Below, in pieces: positions 45,530 to 55,652 of a DNA stretch of 64,000 nucleotides (its first letter is position 1; every line of letters starts with the position of its first letter). The position numbers and the translations under genes are program-made. Below the pieces are notes generated by a model that had not been told where the DNA came from, searched no databases, and worked only from the letters and a program-made list of their open reading frames with translations. The stretch lies in the NCBI RefSeq assembly GCF_900215315.1, contig NZ_OBEB01000001.1:620001-684000 (forward strand), given 5' to 3'. This stretch comes from Arsukibacterium tuosuense. Lineage in GTDB: Bacteria; Pseudomonadota; Gammaproteobacteria; Enterobacterales; Alteromonadaceae.

Positions 45530-46572
45530 CGAGCGCTGGATTAACAGAGCAGGTGCCACAGCCGGTGCAGGAGCAGGTACAGCAAGTGCTGACCGGTAAA
45601 CCGTTAACTCAGAGCCAGAGCGAAAGCTTTTTCAGCGCTGTGGTTAACGGCGACGTAGAGCCGGTATTGCTCACGGCCTTGCTGGTAGCGCTGAAAATGC
45701 GCGGCGAAACCGCCGCAGAAATTGCAGGCGCCGCTAAAGCCCTGCGCCAGGCCGCACTGCCATTTCCTGAAACCATTGCCGGCAGTATTGATTGCTGCGG
45801 CACCGGTGGTGATGGCAGCAATACCATTAATATTTCAACCACCGCGGCCATTGTCGGCGCCAGTATGGGCCTGCCGGTTATTAAGCATGGTAACCGCAGT
45901 GTCTCGTCCAGTTCAGGCTCAGCAGATTTGCTGGAACAACTGGGGGTCAACATTCAGCAAGCGCCTGTGCAGGCCCTGGCAACCCTGAAAGCCAGTAACT
46001 GCAGCTTTTTATTCGCCCCGCAGTACCATGCTGGCATTAAACATGCGATGCCGGTGCGCCAGGCGCTGAAAAGCCGTACCCTGTTTAACTTACTGGGGCC
46101 GCTGGTCAACCCGGCCGCACCTGATTTTCAGTTGCTAGGGGTGTATGATCCGGCTTTGTGCCGGGTAATGGCTGAAGCACTGCAGCAACTAGGTACCAAA
46201 GCAGCCTGGGTGGTGCATGGCAGTGGCTGTGACGAGGTTGCGCTGCATGGTAATACCTATGTTTGCCAGCTGAAAGAGGGGCAGATAACCGAGTTTACCC
46301 TAAGCCCGGAAGATTTTGGCTTAAACGTGCAGCCACTCAGTAGCCTGGCCGGTGGCACGCCAGCGGAGAATGCCGCAGCCACCCTGGCAATTCTCTCTGG
46401 CCACGGCCAGAGCGCCCATAACCAGGCGGTGGCGATGAATGTGGCCGCTATGCTGAAAATAGCCGGCCTTGGCGACAATCTGGCGGTCAATACCCGCGCC
46501 GTGCTGGAATGTTTAGCCAGCGGTAAGGCAATGCAAACCTTGCAACAGTTTAAGGAAATGAGTCATGGCTGA
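45526..46572 (+). CDS. trpD: Anthranilate phosphoribosyltransferase
   Basis: A 348-residue enzyme that joins anthranilate to PRPP. It shows DCCGTGGDGSNTINISTTAAIVGASMGLPVIKHGNRSVSSSSGSADLLE (the PRPP-binding GTGGD and KHGNR motifs) and FNLLGPLVNPA. Translation is coupled to trpG through an ATGA overlap, with AAGGAG before the ATG, and its end overlaps trpCF by 8 bases. Confidence 0.96.
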   Translation: MTSAGLTEQVPQPVQEQVQQVLTGKPLTQSQSESFFSAVVNGDVEPVLLTALLVALKMRGETAAEIAGAAKALRQAALPFPETIAGSIDCCGTGGDGSNTINISTTAAIVGASMGLPVIKHGNRSVSSSSGSADLLEQLGVNIQQAPVQALATLKASNCSFLFAPQYHAGIKHAMPVRQALKSRTLFNLLGPLVNPAAPDFQLLGVYDPALCRVMAEALQQLGTKAAWVVHGSGCDEVALHGNTYVCQLKEGQITEFTLSPEDFGLNVQPLSSLAGGTPAENAAATLAILSGHGQSAHNQAVAMNVAAMLKIAGLGDNLAVNTRAVLECLASGKAMQTLQQFKEMSHG

Positions 46573-48055
46573 GCATTTAAGCGACGAGCTGATAAACAAC
46601 GAACAGCTGACCGGGGTACTGGCAAAAATTATTCAGCACAAAACGACGGAAGTAGCAGGCCTGAAGCAGGCAAAACCCCTGCAGCAGTTTGCTAATCAGA
46701 TAACCCCAAGCACTAATGATTTTCTGGCTGCCCTGCAACAGCCCGGCAGCCGTTTTATTCTGGAGTGTAAAAAGGCCTCACCGTCGAAAGGCGTGATCAG
46801 AGCGCAGTTCGATTTAGCCGAAATAAACGAGGTGTATAACCACTATGCCGACTGTATTTCAGTGCTGACCGATCAGCAGTTTTTTCAGGGCAGTTATCAG
46901 AATCTGGCGACAATGCGTAAGTTAAGCGATAAGCCGTTGCTGCACAAAGACTTTATTATCGACCCCTATCAGATTTATCTGGGGCGGCTGCATGGCGCCG
47001 ATGCGGTGCTGCTGATGTTATCGGTGTTAAGCGATGACGCCTACCGGCCCCTGGCTGCTTTAGCTGCTGAACTGAATATGACGGTGCTGACTGAAGTCAG
47101 CAATGAAACAGAAACCCGCCGGGCCGTTAAGCTCGGCGCTGAACTTATTGGCATTAATAACCGCAACCTGCGCGATCTGAGCACCGACTTAAATACCAGC
47201 TTTGTGTTGTCTGAACTGATCCCAGATGGGGTTACTGTGGTATCAGAGTCAGGCATTTATACTAACCAGCAAGTGCGGCAGTTACAGCCGGTGGCCGATG
47301 CGTTTCTGGTTGGCAGCTCCCTGATGGCGCAAGATGACTTAGCCGCTGCCGCCCGCAAATTAATCGTTGGCGAACATAAAGTATGTGGTTTAACCCGGCC
47401 AGAAGATGTTGGCGCCGCCTGGCAGGCCGGAGCTTATTATGGCGGCTTAATTTTTGCGCCGGCCTCGAAGCGTTGTATCAGCATGCAACAGGCAAAAGAG
47501 CTGGTGGCAGCGGCGCCGCTCAACTTTGTTGGTGTGTTTGTTGATGCGCCGCTTAGCGAAATTGCAGCCGCAGCCAAAACCCTGCAATTAAGTGCGGTAC
47601 AGCTGCATGGTAGTGAAACTGATGACGATATCCGCGCGCTGCGTGCTGCGCTGCCGGTAGGCTGTCAGATCTGGAAAGCCTATCGTATCGCAGATTCATT
47701 GCCACACTTTACTGAACTGGCAGACCGGCTGTTACTGGATACGTACCACCCTGCCAGCCATGGCGGTAGCGGCGAAATATTCAACTGGCAACTGTTACAA
47801 CAACCACTGGAAAAGCTGACCAAACTGCCCATTATGCTGGCCGGCGGGCTTAGCCCCGACAACCTAAGCGAAGCACTTACGTTGCCGGTAGCGGGGTTAG
47901 ATATGAATTCAGGTCTGGAAAGCGCACCAGGGATTAAAGACAGCACAAAAATTCATGCGGCTTTTGCAAAGATAAGAAGGTTCCAGTACCGGGGTGCTTT
48001 AACTTCTGAGCAAAAAAAGCAAACAGAGCAGACAACACAGAGAGCAGTATTATGA
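46565..48055 (+). CDS. trpC: Bifunctional indole-3-glycerol phosphate synthase / phosphoribosylanthranilate isomerase
   Basis: A 496-residue fusion. Residues about 15-265 are the TrpC barrel ([55 protein letters not shown]). Residues about 270-480 are the TrpF barrel ([74 protein letters not shown]). The same fusion occurs in enterobacteria (TrpCF). The tail after residue 480 is Gln/Lys/Thr-rich. It catalyses the isomerase and synthase steps to indole-glycerol phosphate. Confidence 0.95.
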   Translation: MAEHLSDELINNEQLTGVLAKIIQHKTTEVAGLKQAKPLQQFANQITPSTNDFLAALQQPGSRFILECKKASPSKGVIRAQFDLAEINEVYNHYADCISVLTDQQFFQGSYQNLATMRKLSDKPLLHKDFIIDPYQIYLGRLHGADAVLLMLSVLSDDAYRPLAALAAELNMTVLTEVSNETETRRAVKLGAELIGINNRNLRDLSTDLNTSFVLSELIPDGVTVVSESGIYTNQQVRQLQPVADAFLVGSSLMAQDDLAAAARKLIVGEHKVCGLTRPEDVGAAWQAGAYYGGLIFAPASKRCISMQQAKELVAAAPLNFVGVFVDAPLSEIAAAAKTLQLSAVQLHGSETDDDIRALRAALPVGCQIWKAYRIADSLPHFTELADRLLLDTYHPASHGGSGEIFNWQLLQQPLEKLTKLPIMLAGGLSPDNLSEALTLPVAGLDMNSGLESAPGIKDSTKIHAAFAKIRRFQYRGALTSEQKKQTEQTTQRAVL

Positions 48056-49278
48056 GCGAGCTTAAACTAAACCCTTATTTTGGCCAGTACGGCGGCATGT
48101 TTGTACCGCAACTGTTAGTGCCCGCGTTAAAGCAACTGGAGCAAGCCTTTGTTGATGCGCTGCAAGACCCGGCCTTTGACGCCGAATTTCAGCAATTGCT
48201 GACCGAATATGCCGGCCGGCCGACCCCGCTGACCCTGTGCCGCAATTTATCGCCGAACCCGCTGGTGAAAATTTATATGAAGCGGGAGGATTTACTGCAT
48301 GGTGGCGCCCATAAAACTAATCAGGTATTGGGCCAGGCCCTGCTAACCAAGCGGATGGGCAAAAAAGAAGTGATAGCCGAAACCGGCGCCGGTCAGCACG
48401 GTGTGGCAACGGCGCTGGCATGTGCCTTACTGGGGTTAAAGTGCCGCATTTACATGGGTGCCAAAGATATCGACCGCCAGCAGCCTAACGTATTCCGGAT
48501 GAAACTAATGGGCGCGACGGTTATTCCGGTTACCGCCGGCTCAGGCACCTTAAAAGATGCAGTAAACGAAGCGATGCGTGACTGGTCAGCCAGCTATGCT
48601 ACCAGCCATTACATGCTGGGCACCGCTGCCGGGCCACACCCGTTCCCGACTATCGTGCGTGAATTTCAGAAAATGATTGGCGAAGAAGCCAAACAGCAAA
48701 TTCTTAAAGCCGAAGGTAAGCTGCCTGATGCAGTCATTGCCTGTGTTGGTGGCGGTTCCAACGCCATTGGTATTTTCGCTGACTTTATTAAAGAAGAAGG
48801 CGTGCGCTTAATTGGGGTTGAACCCGGTGGTAAAGGTATTAATACCCATCAGCATGGTGCGGCGCTAAGTACCGGTAGCTACGGCATCTTACACGGTGCC
48901 TACACCGCCATTATGCAAACCAGTGACGGCCAGATTGAAGAGTCATACTCGGTTTCTGCCGGCCTGGACTACCCGGCAGTCGGCCCGCAGCACACGCATT
49001 TGCAGCAAACCGGCCGCGCCGAGTATGTGGCCGTCAATGACGATGAAGCCTTAGCGGCATTTCAGCATCTGGCCATGGCTGAGGGCATAATCCCAGCACT
49101 GGAGAGCTCACATGCGTTGGCGCATGCCTTGAAAATGGCCAAAGATGCCACCGAACCTATGGTGTTGCTGGTTAACTTATCTGGCCGCGGCGATAAAGAT
49201 TTAAGCCATGTCCACAGTATTCTGGCAGAACAAGCGGCAGATCAAACAGCGAACAAAGCAGCAGAGGGAGCGCACTAA
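48052..49278 (+). CDS. trpB: Tryptophan synthase beta chain
   Basis: A 408-residue PLP enzyme that condenses indole with serine. The start [20 protein letters not shown] and the cofactor lysine motif [22 protein letters not shown] are diagnostic, as are [12 protein letters not shown] and the phosphate-binding GGGSNAIG. It partners with TrpA. The start overlaps the trpCF stop by 4 bases and its stop abuts the trpA ATG. The C-terminal tail is Ala/Gln-rich and slightly longer than in E. coli. Confidence 0.96.
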   Translation: MSELKLNPYFGQYGGMFVPQLLVPALKQLEQAFVDALQDPAFDAEFQQLLTEYAGRPTPLTLCRNLSPNPLVKIYMKREDLLHGGAHKTNQVLGQALLTKRMGKKEVIAETGAGQHGVATALACALLGLKCRIYMGAKDIDRQQPNVFRMKLMGATVIPVTAGSGTLKDAVNEAMRDWSASYATSHYMLGTAAGPHPFPTIVREFQKMIGEEAKQQILKAEGKLPDAVIACVGGGSNAIGIFADFIKEEGVRLIGVEPGGKGINTHQHGAALSTGSYGILHGAYTAIMQTSDGQIEESYSVSAGLDYPAVGPQHTHLQQTGRAEYVAVNDDEALAAFQHLAMAEGIIPALESSHALAHALKMAKDATEPMVLLVNLSGRGDKDLSHVHSILAEQAADQTANKAAEGAH

Positions 49279-50079
49279 ATGCAACGTTATCAACAGATGT
49301 TTAACCGGCTTGCCGCAGAGCAACGCGGTGCTTTCGTGCCCTTTGTTACCGTGGGCGACCCGGGCCCGGAGCTGTCGTTTGAGATTATTAAAACCCTGAT
49401 AGATGGCGGTGCTGATGCACTGGAGCTGGGTATTCCGTTCTCAGATCCTATCGCCGACGGCCCGACTATTCAAAATGCGAATATCCGGGCAATGGCGGCA
49501 GGCGTTACCCCGGCCATCAGCTTTGAGATTATCCGCAAAATCCGGGAGTACAACGCCGATATTCCGATTGGCTTACTGCTTTATTCTAACCTGGTAATGG
49601 CCCGTGGCTTAGATAACTTCTATAGCCAGGCGGCCGCTGCCGGCGTCGATTCAGTACTGATCGCCGATGTCCCGCTGCACGAGAGTAAAATGTTCCGCCA
49701 GGCGGCCATGGCCCACGATATTGCCCCTATTTTTATTGTGCCGCCAAATGTTGACGATGATGACTTACGGGCCATTGCTTCTTATGGCCGCGGCTACACC
49801 TACCTGCTTAGCCGGGCCGGCGTAACGGGCACGGAAACCCAGGCTGCGATGCCGACCGCTGAGTTAATCGCCCGGATCCGGGCTTATAATCCGGCGCCAC
49901 CACTACTTGGGTTTGGTATTTCAACGCCGGCCCATGTTAAAGATGCCATTGCCAATGGTGCAGCCGGGGCGATTTGCGGCTCGGCCATTGTCAAAATTCT
50001 GGAGAAAAACCTGCAACAACCGGAACAGCTGCTCAGCGAACTGAAAAGCTTTATCCAGCAAATGAAAGCAGCCAGTTAA
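49279..50079 (+). CDS. trpA: Tryptophan synthase alpha chain
   Basis: A 266-residue TIM barrel that releases indole from indole-glycerol phosphate. It shows [40 protein letters not shown] (with the catalytic Glu and Asp), [22 protein letters not shown] and [12 protein letters not shown]. It is the last gene of the operon, starting immediately after the trpB stop, and is followed by a GC-rich terminator. Confidence 0.96.
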   Translation: MQRYQQMFNRLAAEQRGAFVPFVTVGDPGPELSFEIIKTLIDGGADALELGIPFSDPIADGPTIQNANIRAMAAGVTPAISFEIIRKIREYNADIPIGLLLYSNLVMARGLDNFYSQAAAAGVDSVLIADVPLHESKMFRQAAMAHDIAPIFIVPPNVDDDDLRAIASYGRGYTYLLSRAGVTGTETQAAMPTAELIARIRAYNPAPPLLGFGISTPAHVKDAIANGAAGAICGSAIVKILEKNLQQPEQLLSELKSFIQQMKAAS

Positions 50080-50086
50080 CTGACTT

Positions 50087-50116
50087 GCCCCCCGCCAGCT
50101 TACTGCGGGGGGCTTT
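50087..50116 (+). terminator. Terminator after trpA
   Basis: GCCCCCCGC pairs with GCGGGGGGC across a short loop, then CTTT. It lies 8 bases beyond the trpA stop codon. Confidence 0.8.
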
Positions 50117-50184
50117 CTGCGCTATGGTTTTCGGCAGCGGTTGGTTATAATGCACGTCAATTTTCTATCTGAAAGATCCCTACT

Positions 50185-50664
50185 ATGAATATCAGCAACA
50201 ACGCAGTAGTTCAGTTTCACTATAGCCTTAGCGACGAAAGCGGCGAGCTGGAAAGCTCGAAAGGCAGCTCGCCGTTACTTTATATGCATGGCCAGCAGCA
50301 AATGCTGCCAAAGTTAGAAGCGGCGCTGGAAGGCAAGACCGCCGGTGATACCCTTGAGCTGACCCTGGCACCGGAAGATGCCTACGGTGAGGTGAAGGCC
50401 AATGCTATTCAGGACATTCAGGTAAAATACTTACACGGAGCCAAAAAATGGCAGCCAGGCATGAAGGCCTGGGTTCAGACTGAAGAAGGTCAACGTCAGG
50501 TTACTGTAGTGAAAGTAGGCATGTTTAAAGCACAAATTGACGTTAACCACCCGCTGGCAGGCAAAACCCTGACCTTTAAGGTAGAGGTGTTAAACGTCCG
50601 CCCGGCTAGCAGCGAAGAAATTGCCCATGGCCATGCGCATGGAGAAGGCGGCCATCAGCACTAA
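50185..50664 (+). CDS. slyD: FKBP-type peptidyl-prolyl isomerase, SlyD-like
   Basis: A 159-residue protein. VQFHYSLSDESGELESSKGSSPLLYMHGQQQMLPKLEAALEGKTAGDTLELTLAPEDAYGE is the SlyD FKBP domain with its inserted-flap region, and the tail is His-rich (AHGHAHGEGGHQH), suggesting Ni2+/metal binding. SlyD helps protein folding and metal delivery to hydrogenases. The His tail is much shorter than in E. coli, so FkpB-like assignment is the alternative. It converges with the next gene with no intergenic space. Confidence 0.88.
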   Translation: MNISNNAVVQFHYSLSDESGELESSKGSSPLLYMHGQQQMLPKLEAALEGKTAGDTLELTLAPEDAYGEVKANAIQDIQVKYLHGAKKWQPGMKAWVQTEEGQRQVTVVKVGMFKAQIDVNHPLAGKTLTFKVEVLNVRPASSEEIAHGHAHGEGGHQH

Positions 50665-51777
50665 CTAGTCGCCAGCCTGCTGCGGTGCTGGTAATAGCCG
50701 CAACAGCTTGCCACTGGCACTATCGGTCAGGATATATAAAGCGCCATCCGGACCGCTGCGTACATCGCGCAATCTGCTGTTAAGCTCGGTTAGCAGCAGT
50801 TGCTCGCTCACCACCTTGCCGTTTACCATTTCCAGCCGATGTAACGCCTTACCTGCTAACGCAGTAATAAACAGGTTGCCCTGCCAGGCCGGAAACAATT
50901 CACCCTGATATAGCGTCAAGCCGGCAGGCGCAATAGACGGGCTCCAGTGCCAGATGGGTTCAACCATGCCCGGATATTGCCGGAATGGCGATACTCTGGC
51001 GCCGGTGTAATCGATACCCCGGGTGGCGACCGGCCAGCCGTAATTTTTACCGGCCTGAATATTATTCAGCTCATCACCACCGCGTGGGCCATGCTCGTGG
51101 CTGTATACCCGACTGCTGGCAGCATCCCAGACAATTCCCTGCACATTACGATGCCCCATACTGTATATTTCGCTGGCATAGCCGGGCTGATCAATAAAAG
51201 GGTTGTCAGCCGGCACGCTGCCATCAGGCTGCAGCCGGACAATTTTTCCCAGATGATTAACCGGGTTCTGTGCCTGCTCACGGTAATCAAAGCCATCGCC
51301 CAGGGTCAGCAAAATGCTGCCATCGGGCAGTTGCAGCATCCGGCCACCATAATGCGCGGCGCCCTTGCGGTACGGCTCAGCTTTAAATATCTGACGAATA
51401 TCCGTTAATTGTTGTGCTTGCCAGCGAGCGGTTGCCAGACAAACAGTATTCGCGTTGGCATCGCCACAAACATAACTGATTAATAGCTGTTGGTTCTGGC
51501 TGTAAGCTGACGGTACTAACACTTCCAGCAGACCGCCCTGCGCTGCTACATAAAGTTCTGGCAAGACGGGTGCAACGTCGGCTGTTACCTCACCTGTTGC
51601 CGAAAACTGCTTTAACTTACCAGTACGCTCTGTGACCAACAGGCTACCGTCCGGCAGAAATGCTAACGACCAGGGATAGTTAAGATCGTCGGCCACCGTA
51701 ATAACCTGATACGGCACGGCCTGCCCTTTTACTGACAGCAGCAGAAACAGTAAAGCCGGTATGATAATTTTTTTCAT
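50665..51777 (-). CDS. PQQ-dependent aldose sugar dehydrogenase (Asd/YliI-like)
   Basis: About 370 residues. A signal peptide (LLFLLLSVKGQA) is followed by a six-bladed beta-propeller of the glucose/sorbosone dehydrogenase family: VITVADDLNYPWSLAFLPDGSLLVTERTGKL, GHRNVQGIVWD, SHEHGPRGGDELN and a C-terminal DVRSGPDGALYILTDS. Such soluble periplasmic enzymes oxidise aldoses using PQQ. No pqq synthesis genes are in the window. I start at the ATG at 51777 with GAGGCG upstream; the longer frame overlaps the preceding gene. It follows the small membrane protein by 14 bases. Confidence 0.9.
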   Translation of the reverse strand: MKKIIIPALLFLLLSVKGQAVPYQVITVADDLNYPWSLAFLPDGSLLVTERTGKLKQFSATGEVTADVAPVLPELYVAAQGGLLEVLVPSAYSQNQQLLISYVCGDANANTVCLATARWQAQQLTDIRQIFKAEPYRKGAAHYGGRMLQLPDGSILLTLGDGFDYREQAQNPVNHLGKIVRLQPDGSVPADNPFIDQPGYASEIYSMGHRNVQGIVWDAASSRVYSHEHGPRGGDELNNIQAGKNYGWPVATRGIDYTGARVSPFRQYPGMVEPIWHWSPSIAPAGLTLYQGELFPAWQGNLFITALAGKALHRLEMVNGKVVSEQLLLTELNSRLRDVRSGPDGALYILTDSASGKLLRLLPAPQQAGD

Positions 51778-51791
51778 ATTACGCCTCATCG

Positions 51792-52262
51792 TTACATATT
51801 GCCGCGGCTGGTTAACCTGACATAAATCGCTGCACCTGCACCAGCGCACAAGGCCAGTGCCAGACTGCCAAACACGCCTCGGCTGGCGGCAATCAGGGTC
51901 GGCATCGGCGCCAGATTATTAATGGCCCACAGCGCCAGCAGCAAACCGACCAGGCTGCAGCCAACGGCCAGCCAGAGCCGGCTGACACCGACGGTAGTGT
52001 GTAATAACCGGCTGGCAAGCAGGGCCAGCAGTAATACCGGCGCCATAATCACCAGCATAGTTGGGGTAAAAGAGCGCAAATCGAACCAGACGGTATACAA
52101 CCAGTCGCCAGCTGGCAGCTGTTCTACCAGGCCCGCTATAGCCACTAAATTAAACTGACTCTGCACTATACTGCCAAGTGCTGCCGCCAATAGCACTGCA
52201 ATACTGTATGCCAGCAGTCTTTTAAGCTTGCTGTGGTTGTTAGGACGTGGCGTTGTCTGCAT
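51792..52262 (-). CDS. Four-helix membrane protein of unknown function
   Basis: A 156-residue protein with four predicted transmembrane helices (about 17-35, 66-85, 93-112 and 124-150) and short charged ends. I do not recognise a family. It sits 14 bases before the sugar dehydrogenase gene on the same strand, so the two probably form an operon. Its ATG at 52262 lacks a strong ribosome binding site. Confidence 0.7.
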   Translation of the reverse strand: MQTTPRPNNHSKLKRLLAYSIAVLLAAALGSIVQSQFNLVAIAGLVEQLPAGDWLYTVWFDLRSFTPTMLVIMAPVLLLALLASRLLHTTVGVSRLWLAVGCSLVGLLLALWAINNLAPMPTLIAASRGVFGSLALALCAGAGAAIYVRLTSRGNM

Positions 52263-52463
52263 ATGCTACCCATTCTGCCTGAAGCTATTAATCAAAAGCT
52301 TACCGGCATAGTGGCCACTTTACCAGTAACCCGGTATGCTCAAAGCATTTTTAGTTCCAGTTAATCACGCGAAGCTGTTACCATCACAGCATCAATACCA
52401 AACCAATCCGCAGCCGGGCGCGTATGCTCTGGCTGTTTATTCCAGCTAATTGAAGTGACAGCT

Positions 52464-53546
52464 ATGGCTTTTATTAATAACCCGAATTATCAGCACAGTG
52501 CTACAGATAAAATTGGGGTGCTGCTGACCAACCTGGGCACCCCGGATGAACCGACGCCAAAGGCATTGAAACGCTACCTGAAACAGTTCTTATCAGATCC
52601 CCGAGTAGTCGAAGTACCGCGGCTGTTATGGTGGTTTATTTTAAACGGGGTTATTTTGCAAATAAGGCCGCGTCGCTCGGCTAAAGCCTATGCCACCGTG
52701 TTTACCGAGCAAGGCTCTCCGCTGTTGTTTCATACCAAAGCGCAAGCAGACGCCATAGCCCACGAATTTGCCAAAGAAGGCAGAACCGATGTGGTGGTTG
52801 ATTTTGCGATGCGCTATGGTAATCCGTCATTTGCCTCAGTGTTAGATAAGATGTTTAGCCAGGGCGTGCGGAAAATTCTGGTACTGCCGTTATACCCGCA
52901 GTACTCGGCCTCCACCTCGGCTTCCACTTTTGATGAACTGGCAAAAGATTTCAGCCAGCGGCGCTGGTTGCCTGACATGCGGTTTATTTCGCATTATCAT
53001 GATGACAACGGCTATATTGCCGCGTGCGCAGAGCGCATTAAACAACACTGGGCTGAGCATGGCCGCGCCGATAAACTGATGTTTTCTTATCATGGTATCC
53101 CGAAACGCTATTTACTAAATGGCGACCCCTATCATTGTGAGTGCTATAAAAGCTCCCGTTTAATTGCCGAAGCTCTGGGCCTTACCAAAGATGAGTACAT
53201 GACCACCTTTCAGTCACGTTTTGGCCGGGAAGAATGGCTAAAGCCTTACACCGATGAAACCTTAAAAGCGTTGCCTGGCCAGGGCGTAAAATCCGTGCAG
53301 GTGTTTTGTCCCGGTTTTGCCGCAGATTGCCTGGAAACCATTGAAGAGATTGCTGAAGAGAATCATGAATACTTTATCGAGGCCGGTGGCGAGCAGTATC
53401 AGTATATCAGCGCATTAAACGACCGGCCGGCCCATATTAGCGCGTTATATCAATTAATTAAGCAGAACTTACAGGGTTGGCAGGTGGCCGATGACCCTAA
53501 ACGGGCAGAGCGTGCCAGTCAACTGGCGACAGATAAAGGCTACTAA
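52464..53546 (+). CDS. hemH: Ferrochelatase
   Basis: About 360 residues. It shows GVLLTNLGTPDEPTPKALKRYLKQFLSDPRVVEVP, the metal-binding FSYHGIPKRYL with the catalytic His, and CPGFAADCLETIEEI. It inserts Fe2+ into protoporphyrin IX, the last step of haem synthesis, at the membrane. I start at the ATG at 52464; an in-frame GTG 9 bases earlier is possible. Monocistronic, as far as can be seen. Confidence 0.95.
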   Translation: MAFINNPNYQHSATDKIGVLLTNLGTPDEPTPKALKRYLKQFLSDPRVVEVPRLLWWFILNGVILQIRPRRSAKAYATVFTEQGSPLLFHTKAQADAIAHEFAKEGRTDVVVDFAMRYGNPSFASVLDKMFSQGVRKILVLPLYPQYSASTSASTFDELAKDFSQRRWLPDMRFISHYHDDNGYIAACAERIKQHWAEHGRADKLMFSYHGIPKRYLLNGDPYHCECYKSSRLIAEALGLTKDEYMTTFQSRFGREEWLKPYTDETLKALPGQGVKSVQVFCPGFAADCLETIEEIAEENHEYFIEAGGEQYQYISALNDRPAHISALYQLIKQNLQGWQVADDPKRAERASQLATDKGY

Positions 53547-53574
53547 AACCCGGTTGCCTGCAGGTGTTGCTGGC

Positions 53575-54582
53575 TTAAACATCGCTATCTATCTGGGCAG
53601 CAACCACCTGGTTTCTGCCCTGGCTTTTCGCCTGGTACAGCGCTAAATCGGCCCGGTGCAGCCAGCTCTCCCAGCTTTCATCATTTTGCAACACAGCGAT
53701 ACCAATAGAGGTTGTTAGTTTTTTACCGTCTGGTAAACCCAGCTGCTCATTCACGCCAAGGCGTATTTTATCGGCCAGCTTGTGCAAGTCTGCTTGCTTA
53801 ATGTCGGCCAGCAACACCACAAATTCTTCACCACCAAAGCGGAATACCGTATCGCGCTGGCGTACCATCTTTTTCAGAACCGGCACCAGCTCAGTTAACA
53901 CATTGTCACCGGTTTTATGGCCGTAGTTGTCGTTAATGTTTTTAAAGTAATCCAGGTCAAGTAGCATCAGACCATATTCTGTAGCGTTTTTTCTGTGCTG
54001 AACAATTGCCGACATTAAGGCTTCATCTAAGGTTCTGCGGTTAGCAGCGCCAGTCAGACTATCGGTGGTAGCCAGCACTTTCAGTGCTTCACGCTGGGTT
54101 TGGGTGCGATAGGCAAAAACATAAGCGAACAGACTGGTAATTAAGCAGGTAACGGTAAACGACACTAACTGAAAAGTGCTGGCAAAAATCTGGCCCGGAT
54201 TAAATAACGCAACGCCCACTAACACTGATAATGATAACAACAACATTAATAAGGCTTTGAACGGGGAAACCAGAAAAAAGATAAATACAATAAAAGGATA
54301 AACCCAGAATACGCCGTCAACACCCAGGTTAATACAGACCAGTATGGCGCCGACGCAAAACGCCATGGCCATAATCAGGCCGGGGCCTTTGGTGTTGTCC
54401 GTACGCCAGGCGTAAATTACACAGCAGATACTGATCGACACCATAACCAGATCGGCAATACCCACCACGATATTGCCGGTCAACAGCCGGTAAATCCCGT
54501 AGGGAGTAACACATACGGAAATCATCAGCCCGACCAGGCTTATCATCGCCAGATAAAAATTGCTTTTTAATCTTGCCAGCAC
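53575..54582 (-). CDS. Membrane diguanylate cyclase (GGDEF)
   Basis: A 335-residue protein. About six transmembrane helices (residues 10-160) form an integral sensor module, followed by a GGDEF domain. The active site is FRFGGEEF, with RQRD five residues upstream as an RxxD inhibitory site, so cyclic-di-GMP synthesis with product inhibition is expected. The ligand of the membrane part is unknown. A 79-bp inverted-repeat element lies in its upstream region. Confidence 0.9.
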   Translation of the reverse strand: MLARLKSNFYLAMISLVGLMISVCVTPYGIYRLLTGNIVVGIADLVMVSISICCVIYAWRTDNTKGPGLIMAMAFCVGAILVCINLGVDGVFWVYPFIVFIFFLVSPFKALLMLLLSLSVLVGVALFNPGQIFASTFQLVSFTVTCLITSLFAYVFAYRTQTQREALKVLATTDSLTGAANRRTLDEALMSAIVQHRKNATEYGLMLLDLDYFKNINDNYGHKTGDNVLTELVPVLKKMVRQRDTVFRFGGEEFVVLLADIKQADLHKLADKIRLGVNEQLGLPDGKKLTTSIGIAVLQNDESWESWLHRADLALYQAKSQGRNQVVAAQIDSDV

Positions 54583-54726
54583 ACTTGTCTACCCTGAACT
54601 TTTTTATAATTATGCCGCTAATATAGGGGCTTTAATGGCCATAATGCAACTAAATTGCTTAAATAACAGGCATTTCAAACCTAACATCCACTGTATGCAA
54701 CAACGCTTAACAGCGTTGCAAACATT

Positions 54727-54805
54727 TAGGGCGTGTTGACGTTTGCTGGTTAGAAATACCAGCCACTCAGCTGCAAAAACAACCACCAAACGTCAACACG
54801 CCCTA
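54727..54805. repeat. 79-bp MITE-like element with perfect 19-bp inverted ends
   Basis: The ends TAGGGCGTGTTGACGTTTG (54727-54745) and its exact complement (54787-54805) enclose 41 bases with no open frame. It looks like a miniature inverted-repeat element flanked by TA, but the family is not identified. Its right end contains the TAG stop codon of the HAD phosphatase gene. Confidence 0.65.
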
Positions 54806-55426
54806 GGTACGTCCGCTTATTTTGTTCACCAGTACTGGCAACTGATTAAAGTGATTGATATGGAAATTGGCCTGGTCAACAAACTGCTGATTAGCCCCAT
54901 TCAGGTACAGGCAGGATAAGCTACCTGCATTGGCCGCCACCTGCAAATCAAATAAATAATCGCCAACATATAAAATATCAGTACAGTTAACCTGTAACTG
55001 CTGTGCTATCAACCGTAACCCTGCCGGATCCGGCTTTGCCGCACAATCTTCACGGGTCAGCACCAGGCTGATTGGGATCTGCAACCGGCTGATCACCCGT
55101 TCAGTAGCAAGGCGCATATTGCGGGTTAAAATGGCCAGTGGCCAGCCTTGTTGTTGCAACTGCTGCAGGCTCTGCAATGCCCCCGGGATCCAGCTGGCGG
55201 CCTCGGCCCCTGCCAGTTCATGCTGATGAATAATCTGCTCCACCCGCGCTTTCTCAGTCAGGCAGCTGACCGTCGCCAGCTGCTCCAGTAACGGCGTGCC
55301 GGCAGGCCAGCCAATATCACTGCAGATAGCGCTGAAATCCAGCCGCGAGTCAACCAGGGTGCCATCCAGATCAAATACCACTGCTTTAATTGCCGGGCGT
55401 GTTGTTATTGCTGAGTGTGCTTTCAT
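54803..55426 (-). CDS. HAD-IA phosphatase, phosphoglycolate phosphatase-like
   Basis: A 207-residue HAD hydrolase. The motifs are DLDGTLVDS (nucleophile Asp, motif I), ILTRN (motif II), the lysine in AAKPDPAGL (motif III) and YVGDYLFDLQVA (motif IV). It acts on phosphorylated small molecules; the substrate is not known. Its stop codon TAG lies in the terminal base-pairs of the 79-bp inverted repeat, so the C-terminus was probably set by that insertion. Confidence 0.88.
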   Translation of the reverse strand: MKAHSAITTRPAIKAVVFDLDGTLVDSRLDFSAICSDIGWPAGTPLLEQLATVSCLTEKARVEQIIHQHELAGAEAASWIPGALQSLQQLQQQGWPLAILTRNMRLATERVISRLQIPISLVLTREDCAAKPDPAGLRLIAQQLQVNCTDILYVGDYLFDLQVAANAGSLSCLYLNGANQQFVDQANFHINHFNQLPVLVNKISGRT

Positions 55427-55551
55427 TTAAAAAATCCGGTTTAGGCTGGCTGTCTTATCAGTCTGGTTAAACGTTCTCTGCCCTGCTTTGGTTTAAACTG
55501 CTGCGCTATTTCAGCCATTTATTAAAATCCACGGCTGTTTAGCGCTTAAGC

Positions 55552-55581
55552 TTGCTATAAAAGCCTGCAATTGGCTAGACT
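55552..55581 (+). promoter_or_regulatory. Candidate yebC promoter
   Basis: TTGCTA (55552-55557) and TAGACT (55576-55581) are separated by 18 bases, about 70 bases before the yebC start codon. Both are imperfect matches, so this is a tentative sigma-70 promoter. Confidence 0.35.
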
Positions 55582-55652
55582 AGCGCCCTGTTCGTTTTGA
55601 CCACTTTTTTTCAATACTTAGTTTTAATACTTAAGAATACAGGAGCGCGACA

